Part shown: positions 6,826 to 10,362 of the stretch, one piece after another | How positions within the stretch are numbered: the stretch's first letter is position 1 | Layout: the number at the start of each line of letters is the position of its first letter | From: Dehalococcoidales bacterium | GTDB lineage: Bacteria > Chloroflexota > Dehalococcoidia > Dehalococcoidales > UBA5627 | Direction: 5' to 3' | Length of the DNA: 10,362 nucleotides | Assembly: GCA_012520835.1 (NCBI GenBank) | Contig: JAAYNN010000118.1 | Span: 1 to 10,362 of the forward strand | Made by a program: the position numbers and the translations under genes | Notes under the pieces: generated by a model | Seen by the model: only the letters and a program-made list of their open reading frames with translations | Databases searched by the model: none | Told to the model about the DNA's origin: nothing

Positions 6826-8022
6826 ATGGTTCTCTCTAGCATAGAAGAAGCGATAAAAGATATAAAAGACGGCAAATTCGTCATTATCGTTGATGATGAA
6901 GACCGTGAAAACGAAGGCGACCTGGCGATAGCTGCCGAAAAGGTAACCACCGAAGCCATAAACTTCATGGTAAAGCATGCGCGCGGACTGGTATGCCTGC
7001 CTGTCAAAGGCGAGCGTCTGGACGAGCTTGAAATACCGATGATGGTATCGCATAACACGTCTAAGTTCACCACTGCTTTTACCGTCTCGATTGAAGCCAA
7101 GCACGGTGTTACCACAGGTATATCGGCGAAAGATAGGGCTGAGACCATAAAAGCAGTCATCAATCCCGAAACAAAACCATCGGATATAGCGAGGCCAGGC
7201 CATATTTTTCCATTGAGAGCCAGGGAAGGCGGTGTACTGGTCAGGGCAGGACACACGGAGGCAATAGTAGACCTGGCAAAAATGGCAGGATTGTATCCGG
7301 CCGGTGTTATCTGTGAAATCATGAGTGAAGACGGCACGATGGCCAAACTGCCCGAGTTGAAGGAAATCGCCGATAAATTCGGTATAAAAATAGTCAGCAT
7401 TGCCGACCTGATTACCTATCGGCGCAGGCACGAAAAGCTGGTAAAGCGTATGGCAGAGGCAAAATTGCCCACCCGCTACGGTGAATTCATGATACTGGCT
7501 TATAAAAGCGATATGGATGCCGACCAGCATGTAGCGCTGGTAATGGGAGATATAGAAAGCGCTGAACCGGTGCTGGTCAGGGTGCATAGCGAATGTCTTA
7601 CCGGTGATGTATTCGGCAGCCTGCGTTGCGATTGCGGTGAACAGATAAATGATGCGCTTCAAATGATTGCTAAAGAGCAGCGCGGAGTGCTTCTTTACAT
7701 GAGGCAGGAGGGGCGGGGCATCGGCATTCACAATAAAATCTGTGCCTATGAATTGCAGGATAACGGACTGGATACCGTTGAAGCCAATCTGACACTGGGA
7801 TTCCCGGCCGATTTGAGGGATTACGGAATCGGTGCACAGATACTTAACGATTTAAAATTAAACAAGATAAGACTTTTAACCAACAATCCGAAGAAGGTCA
7901 TCGGTCTGGAAGGGTATGGACTGGAAGTTGTCGAAACAGTTCCGATAATCATTAAGCCCAATCCCCATAATAAACATTATCTGGAAACCAAGAAAGAAAA
8001 AATGGGTCATCTGCTGGATTAA
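6826..8022 (+). CDS. ribBA: Bifunctional 3,4-dihydroxy-2-butanone-4-phosphate synthase / GTP cyclohydrolase II
   Basis: A fusion of the two entry enzymes of riboflavin synthesis. The N-terminal DHBP synthase (about 1-200) makes the four-carbon unit from ribulose 5-phosphate; it shows the acidic metal site DDEDRENEGD (23-32), HARGLVCLP (51-59), RPGHIFPLRAREGGVL (123-138) and AGHTEA (141-146). The C-terminal GTP cyclohydrolase II (about 205-398) opens GTP; HSECLTGDVFGSLRCDCG (254-271) supplies zinc ligands Cys257, Cys268 and Cys270, and RQEGRGIG (293-300) and NNPKK (353-357) are present. All expected catalytic residues I can check are there, so both halves look active. At 398 residues the length is usual. 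TTGAGG at 6815-6820 lies five bases before the ATG. The gap to ribE is 20 bp. Confidence 0.97.
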   Translation: MVLSSIEEAIKDIKDGKFVIIVDDEDRENEGDLAIAAEKVTTEAINFMVKHARGLVCLPVKGERLDELEIPMMVSHNTSKFTTAFTVSIEAKHGVTTGISAKDRAETIKAVINPETKPSDIARPGHIFPLRAREGGVLVRAGHTEAIVDLAKMAGLYPAGVICEIMSEDGTMAKLPELKEIADKFGIKIVSIADLITYRRRHEKLVKRMAEAKLPTRYGEFMILAYKSDMDADQHVALVMGDIESAEPVLVRVHSECLTGDVFGSLRCDCGEQINDALQMIAKEQRGVLLYMRQEGRGIGIHNKICAYELQDNGLDTVEANLTLGFPADLRDYGIGAQILNDLKLNKIRLLTNNPKKVIGLEGYGLEVVETVPIIIKPNPHNKHYLETKKEKMGHLLD

Positions 8023-8049
8023 ATATCACCATCTTTAGTGGAGGGAATC

Positions 8050-8520
8050 ATGAATAAGAATTTTGAAGGAATGCTGATAGGCAAGGGATTAAGATTCGGC
8101 ATCATCGTTTCACGTTTTAACGAGTTCATATCGAATAAATTATTGGACGGGTGCAAGGACGCGCTGTTAAGGCATGATGTGGCTGAGAATGACATAGCTG
8201 TGGCGTGGACGCCGGGTTCTTTTGAAATACCGCTGGTAGCCCTTAAAATGGCTAAATCGAATAAATACGATGCGATAATATGTCTTGGTGCCATAATCCG
8301 CGGCGGTACTCCCCATTTCGATTATGTGGCTTCGGAATATACCAAGGGTGTCGCCAAGGTTTCGCTGGATACCGGGCTACCGGTAATCAATGGCGTTATT
8401 ACTGCCGATAACCTGGAACAGGCTATTGAGCGAGCAGGTGCCAAGATGGGCAACAAGGGTTTTGCTGCTGCTACCAGCGCTATTGAAATGGCTAATCTGC
8501 TGAAAGGATTGAGCCAGTAA
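8050..8520 (+). CDS. ribH: 6,7-dimethyl-8-ribityllumazine synthase
   Basis: RibH condenses the RibD-derived pyrimidine with the RibB-derived butanone phosphate to give lumazine, and assembles into pentamers or 60-subunit shells. I chose ATG 8050: GGAGGG at 8040-8045 stands four bases before it, whereas the GTG four codons upstream (8038) overlaps that ribosome site and has none of its own. The resulting 156 residues match the family length. Motifs are SRFNEF (21-26), whose Phe stacks on the substrate, TPGSFEIP (54-61), GGTPHFDYVA (85-94) with catalytic His89, and the phosphate-binding Arg128 in IERAG. It is the last gene of the rib operon, 27 bp after ribBA. The convergent gene ends 10 bp away, so there is no room for a private terminator. 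Confidence 0.97.
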   Translation: MNKNFEGMLIGKGLRFGIIVSRFNEFISNKLLDGCKDALLRHDVAENDIAVAWTPGSFEIPLVALKMAKSNKYDAIICLGAIIRGGTPHFDYVASEYTKGVAKVSLDTGLPVINGVITADNLEQAIERAGAKMGNKGFAAATSAIEMANLLKGLSQ

Positions 8521-8530
8521 CGGTAATTCA

Positions 8531-8782
8531 CTATACAACTTTATAGACGGTATCGCCGGGTCGGACGCGTTCGGTCACCTTTATACCGACTGTGTTTCCG
8601 GCTTTGGCGGAAGCAACCGGGTTGTTATCCACCTGCATTGAAGATACCACAAATTCGATATCGGTTGTATGTCCCTTAATGCGAACAAGATCGCCAGTAT
8701 TCAGGTCTCCCGACAGCTCGATTCCGGCAACTACGGGGCGCGTAAAAAATGTTGATACCATACCAATTTTTATTTCAGGCAT
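8531..8782 (-). CDS. Stand-alone EF-Tu domain-II-like small protein
   Basis: 83 residues from the ATG at 8782. The sequence resembles the second, beta-barrel domain of translational GTPases: GDLNTGDLVRIKGHTTDIEFVVSSMQV is followed by a segment ending AGNTVGIKVTERVRPGDTVYKV, the same order as in EF-Tu and IF-2 (G-D-x-V, S-[IM]-Q, A-G-x-x-V-G, G-D-x-V). There is no GTPase domain. Such free domain-II proteins are annotated in some bacteria and archaea as elongation-factor-like proteins of unknown role, and I assign no function. An ATG at 8800 would add six residues but lacks a ribosome site. That short stretch supplies AAGGA eight bases before the 8782 ATG, which decides the start. It converges on ribH with a 10-bp gap and has its own promoter. 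Confidence 0.8.
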   Translation of the reverse strand: MPEIKIGMVSTFFTRPVVAGIELSGDLNTGDLVRIKGHTTDIEFVVSSMQVDNNPVASAKAGNTVGIKVTERVRPGDTVYKVV

Positions 8783-8823
8783 TTTATTCTTCCTTAACAT
8801 AATATCGTAGTATCGACTGGTTT

Positions 8824-8852
8824 AGTATATGATACGGTTATTCCCAATGCAA
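8824..8852 (-). promoter_or_regulatory. Promoter of the EF-like small gene
   Basis: On the minus strand TTGCAT (8852-8847), a 17-base spacer and TATACT (8829-8824) give a good vegetative-type promoter, placing the start of transcription near 8817 and leaving a leader of about 35 bases. It supports the downstream ATG at 8782. Confidence 0.65.
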
Positions 8853-8871
8853 TAGAAAACAGAAAAATATT

Positions 8872-8900
8872 TTGACATATTTATTACTCTCACGTATAAT
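8872..8900 (+). promoter_or_regulatory. Perfect consensus promoter for the coiled-coil gene and bioY
   Basis: TTGACA (8872-8877), a 17-base spacer and TATAAT (8895-8900) match the vegetative sigma consensus at all 12 positions and at the optimal spacing. The message should begin near 8907, with about 50 bases of leader. I see no operator-like palindrome over it, such as a biotin repressor site. Confidence 0.88.
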
Positions 8901-8957
8901 TAGCCTGTTTTTATTCTTAAATTTGACGACACTGTTATTAAAATCAGGGGTTAGAAC

Positions 8958-9182
8958 TTGGCAAAAGATAACCAAAGCGGGGCCAAACAGCAGGCTGAAA
9001 GAATCGATAAAATAGAAAAACGGCTGGATATGATGTACCGTCGTCTGGATGATATCGACAGCATGGTATCAGCCGCCATCGAAAGGGTTATGAGCCAGCC
9101 GGTAACCTTACTGGTTAGCTGCCCCAATTGCGGGAAGAACATAGAAATATCTGTTGTCGGTGTTAAGAAACCCGGTGTCTAG
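8958..9182 (+). CDS. Small coiled-coil protein with a CPNC motif, unknown function
   Basis: 74 residues, not recognised. Residues 1-45 are strongly charged with heptad-like spacing (ERIDKIEKRLDMMYRRLDDI), which suggests a short coiled coil or helical hairpin. After it comes a beta-like segment, VTLLVSCPNCGKNIEISVVG (49-68). It has one CPNC knuckle but no second cysteine pair, so a zinc site would need a dimer. The start is TTG at 8958: AGGGG (8946-8950) lies seven bases before it, and no ATG or GTG upstream in frame has a better site. The ORF follows a perfect promoter and is 21 bp upstream of bioY on the same strand, so the two are probably co-transcribed. It could be a cytosolic regulator or assembly factor, but nothing in the sequence decides this. 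Confidence 0.7.
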   Translation: MAKDNQSGAKQQAERIDKIEKRLDMMYRRLDDIDSMVSAAIERVMSQPVTLLVSCPNCGKNIEISVVGVKKPGV

Positions 9183-9192
9183 TCTTAATACT

Positions 9193-9197
9193 GGAGG
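9193..9197 (+). promoter_or_regulatory. Ribosome binding site of bioY
   Basis: GGAGG stands six bases before the ATG at 9204 and decides the start of bioY. Confidence 0.85.
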
Positions 9198-9203
9198 AAA
9201 ATT

Positions 9204-9821
9204 ATGCAGTTAGCATCAGCAATTGATAAAACAAGATATAATATTTTTGCCTGGCGATATAGTTTGAGCATACCAGTGAAGCTGGTTATGGCGTTAGCTA
9301 TGGCTGGGATGACCGGTTTGCTGGCACAGGTAAGGATTTTTGTTGAATGGAGTCCCGTTCCCATAACCGGGCAGACGTTAGCGGTTTTGTTAGCCGGAGT
9401 GTTGCTTGGCAGGCGCTGGGGTGGGGCCAGTATGGCTATATATGCCGTTCTTGGTGTAGCAGGAATCCCCTGGTTTAACGGTTGGACCAGCGGTTTAGGT
9501 GCTACCGGCGGCTACCTGATAGGATTTATACTTGCCGCACTTTTCATCGGGTATGTAACCGATAAATATATTAAATCCAGGTATTTTATCAATATGCTGG
9601 GTGTGATGCTTTTTGCCAGTTTAATCCTTGTATATGTCCCCGGTGTTATCTGGTTAAGCGTATGGTTGAATGCTATCGGCGGGGAATCGGTTGGTATCGT
9701 TCCGTTGATTACAATGGGAGTAGTTCCGTTTATTATCGGTGATACAGTTAAATGTGTCGCTGCTGCATTGATTACTAAAGCGGTGACTCCTAAGAAGGAT
9801 TATACCGGCAATAACCCGTAA
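9204..9821 (+). CDS. bioY: Biotin transporter substrate-binding subunit BioY
   Basis: BioY is the membrane S component of the biotin ECF transporter; it binds biotin and works alone or with EcfA and EcfT. The 205 residues are hydrophobic, with about six membrane segments after a hydrophilic N-terminal stretch (about 1-22). The family signature is clear: EWSPVPITGQTLAVLLAGVLLGRRWGG in order from about residue 48, then YAVLGVAGIPWF and GATGGYLIGF (about 104-113), which contribute to the biotin pocket. The last helix ends in a basic tail (ITKAVTPKKD). No ecfA or ecfT gene and no biotin synthesis gene is in the window, so the energising module would have to be encoded elsewhere. The start is set by GGAGG. 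No terminator hairpin is visible before the tRNA promoter. Confidence 0.94.
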   Translation: MQLASAIDKTRYNIFAWRYSLSIPVKLVMALAMAGMTGLLAQVRIFVEWSPVPITGQTLAVLLAGVLLGRRWGGASMAIYAVLGVAGIPWFNGWTSGLGATGGYLIGFILAALFIGYVTDKYIKSRYFINMLGVMLFASLILVYVPGVIWLSVWLNAIGGESVGIVPLITMGVVPFIIGDTVKCVAAALITKAVTPKKDYTGNNP

Positions 9822-9832
9822 ATCGGCTTTTA

Positions 9833-9861
9833 TTGACTATATCAGCTATAATTATTAAAAT
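9833..9861 (+). promoter_or_regulatory. tRNA-Val promoter
   Basis: TTGACT (9833-9838), 17 bases, then TAAAAT (9856-9861): ten of twelve consensus matches at ideal spacing. Transcription should begin about ten bases before the mature tRNA. Confidence 0.65.
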
Positions 9862-9878
9862 TATCTATCCTTGTTTCA

Positions 9879-9955
9879 GGGCGGTTAGCTCAGTTGGTTA
9901 GAGCGTTGCGTTGACATCGCAAAGGTCATTGGTTCAAATCCATTACCGCCCACCA
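9879..9955 (+). tRNA. tRNA-Val (anticodon GAC), CCA encoded
   Basis: All arms fold: acceptor GGGCGGT (9879-9885) with ACCGCCC (9945-9951), D stem GCTC/GAGC, anticodon stem TTGCG/CGCAA around loop TTGACAT, giving anticodon GAC at 9913-9915, a five-base variable loop, and T loop TTCAAAT. The 3' CCA (9953-9955) is encoded after discriminator A. The T stem is ATTGG/CCATT, with a T-T opposition at its second pair. The gene is probably functional. An antisense recombinase remnant runs into its 3' end. Confidence 0.95.
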
Positions 9956-10195
9956 TCTATGTACAATAGGCAGAGTTCCTATCTTTTCCTCTAGTAAACT
10001 GTTTATCGGCATCGTATAGGTTAGAAATGCTTCCTGACCAATAATATTGATGATCCTCTTGGTAAAACTTTGAATTAAGGCTCTTTTCTCTGTTAGTTCG
10101 CTCCCATCCAAAGCCCGTCGCAAAGCTTTCATGTAGGCGCTTACCACCTCTGGGGTGACGAGTTCAATTCTTCTGTCAGCTAACTTACTCTCAAT
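9926..10195 (-). pseudogene. C-terminal remnant of a serine site-specific recombinase, antisense into tRNA-Val
   Basis: On the minus strand a frame of 89 codons without a start opens just after an in-frame TAG (10198-10196). From about residue 10 it reads IELVTPEVV, then SAYMKALRRALDGSELTEKRALIQSFTKRI, then EAFLTYTMPI. This is the pattern of the C-terminal end of resolvase/invertase-type serine recombinases with the long recombinase domain (helical segment, TE-[KR]-[KR]-A-hydrophobic-[IL]-x-SF, then a beta strand ending Y-T-[IM]-P). The last 9-10 codons (…WWAVMDLNQ) are antisense to the tRNA 3' half. The catalytic N-terminus, zinc ribbon and start are all absent, and stops occur in the same frame upstream, so it is dead. 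The rest of 9956-10272 holds no other gene that I can see. The remnant suggests past integration beside this tRNA. Confidence 0.6.
9966..9990 (+). terminator. Weak terminator-like hairpin after the tRNA
   Basis: ATAGG (9966-9970) pairs with CCTAT (9978-9982) over a seven-base loop and is followed by CTTTTCCT. The stem is short and the T tract imperfect, so it is only a candidate for ending tRNA-Val transcription. Confidence 0.3.
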
Positions 10196-10226
10196 CTAAA
10201 TTCGTTGACTCAACCAGTACTAAGTG

Positions 10227-10289
10227 TTATCATTCTCTTGCATTTATTAGCGTATTATGGTGACAATAAAAAATGATAAACGAATGCAA
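10227..10289. repeat. Two interleaved inverted motif pairs around the start of the HTH gene
   Basis: TTATCATT (10227-10234) recurs inverted as AATGATAA (10272-10279), and TTGCATT (10238-10244) recurs inverted as AATGCAA (10283-10289). Both pairs have the same 45-base offset, so the order is A, B, A', B'. The A' copy contains the ATG of the downstream HTH gene. They may be protein binding sites; chance in an A/T-rich stretch is not excluded. Confidence 0.35.
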
Positions 10290-10362
10290 ATGGTTAACAG
10301 TTGATGAGTTGTCTATTTATTTGAAGATTGGGAAAACTAAATTGTACCGCATGGTACAAAAC
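10273..10362 (+). CDS. Excisionase-like helix-turn-helix protein, N-terminal part (runs off window)
   Basis: Thirty codons are visible from the ATG at 10273 to the edge. Residues 7-29 follow the pattern WLTVDELSIYLKIG...LYRMV: W-L-[ST]-hydrophobic-x-E-hydrophobic-[AS]-x-Y-L, a turn, then a recognition helix with [LV]-Y-R-[ML]-V. This is the start of the HTH_17/excisionase family, small MerR-like DNA-binding proteins that act in phage and island excision or as regulators. An in-frame TAA two codons upstream confirms that the ATG, or something downstream, is the start. The ribosome site is weak (GGTGA about ten bases before). It follows a serine recombinase remnant, which supports a mobile-element setting. 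Whether it is a true xis or an ordinary regulator cannot be decided from 30 residues. Confidence 0.6.
   Translation, partial: MINECKWLTVDELSIYLKIGKTKLYRMVQN

Noticed and set aside
6823..7731. A long open frame on the minus strand opposite ribBA
   Set aside because: It is fully antisense to a gene with intact motifs, has no ribosome site, and its translation, rich in Tyr, Phe and His, is what the codon pattern of ribBA gives in the opposite frame.
8038..8049. GTG at 8038 as the start of ribH
   Set aside because: The GTG overlaps the GGAGGG ribosome site used by ATG 8050, has none of its own, and the shorter product matches the usual lumazine synthase length.
9909..10209. CGTTGAC in the tRNA anticodon arm (9909-9915) and again at 10203-10209 as a possible attachment-site pair
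   Set aside because: Only seven bases match and the flanks differ; a word of this length is expected by chance. The second copy is part of the short palindrome GTTGACTCAAC, which alone is not evidence for a core site.
1..10362. CRISPR array, insertion sequence with terminal repeats, or toxin-antitoxin/defence cluster
   Set aside because: No regularly spaced repeats, no transposase motifs and no defence-type genes are visible; apart from the right edge the genes are metabolic or housekeeping.

Overview
The window reads as ordinary chromosomal DNA of a free-living bacterium with moderate-to-low GC, tightly packed and carrying housekeeping genes. The last ~400 bases are the exception and look like the edge of a mobile or formerly mobile region. 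Several features fit a Chloroflexota (Dehalococcoidia-like) genome: a uvrD/pcrA tail next to mutL, a pyrE with the C-terminal CPLC motif, a ribD-ribE-ribBA-ribH cluster, a stand-alone elongation-factor domain-II-like miniprotein, and bioY next to a tRNA. The lineage is an inference from gene content and style; no taxonomic marker is present.

Layout, left to right. Bases 2-427 (+) are the C-terminal end of a UvrD/PcrA helicase. A 205-bp spacer follows, holding two hairpin-forming repeats and a G8 tract, and then complete mutL (633-2336, +), an endonuclease-type MutL. Converging on mutL is a minus-strand operon, read right to left: lepB (signal peptidase I), pyrE (orotate phosphoribosyltransferase) and a membrane-anchored Holliday-junction-resolvase-related nuclease. 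Divergent from lepB is a SIMPL-domain lipoprotein (4210-4959), closed by a strong hairpin terminator.

Bases 5032-8520 hold a promoter and a complete riboflavin operon: ribD (deaminase/reductase), ribE (riboflavin synthase alpha), ribBA (DHBP synthase/GTP cyclohydrolase II) and ribH (lumazine synthase). Together these give every dedicated enzymatic step from GTP and ribulose-5-phosphate to riboflavin except the phosphatase. No FMN riboswitch fits between the upstream terminator and ribD, and the ribD promoter is placed so that the mRNA is probably leaderless.

A convergent 83-residue EF-Tu-domain-II-like protein (8531-8782, -) follows. Divergent from it, a perfect consensus promoter drives a small coiled-coil/CPNC protein and bioY (biotin transporter S component). 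A tRNA-Val(GAC) gene with its own promoter comes next. Immediately downstream, and running antisense into the tRNA, is the decayed C-terminal end of a serine recombinase. At the right edge is the start of an excisionase-like helix-turn-helix gene, so the tRNA is likely the boundary of an integrated element lying mostly to the right of the window.

I found no convincing new multi-gene system. The points most worth a second look are the tRNA/recombinase junction, the leaderless ribD start, the lepB promoter that overlaps its start codon, the duplicated ribosome-binding-site repeat, and the small orphan proteins.
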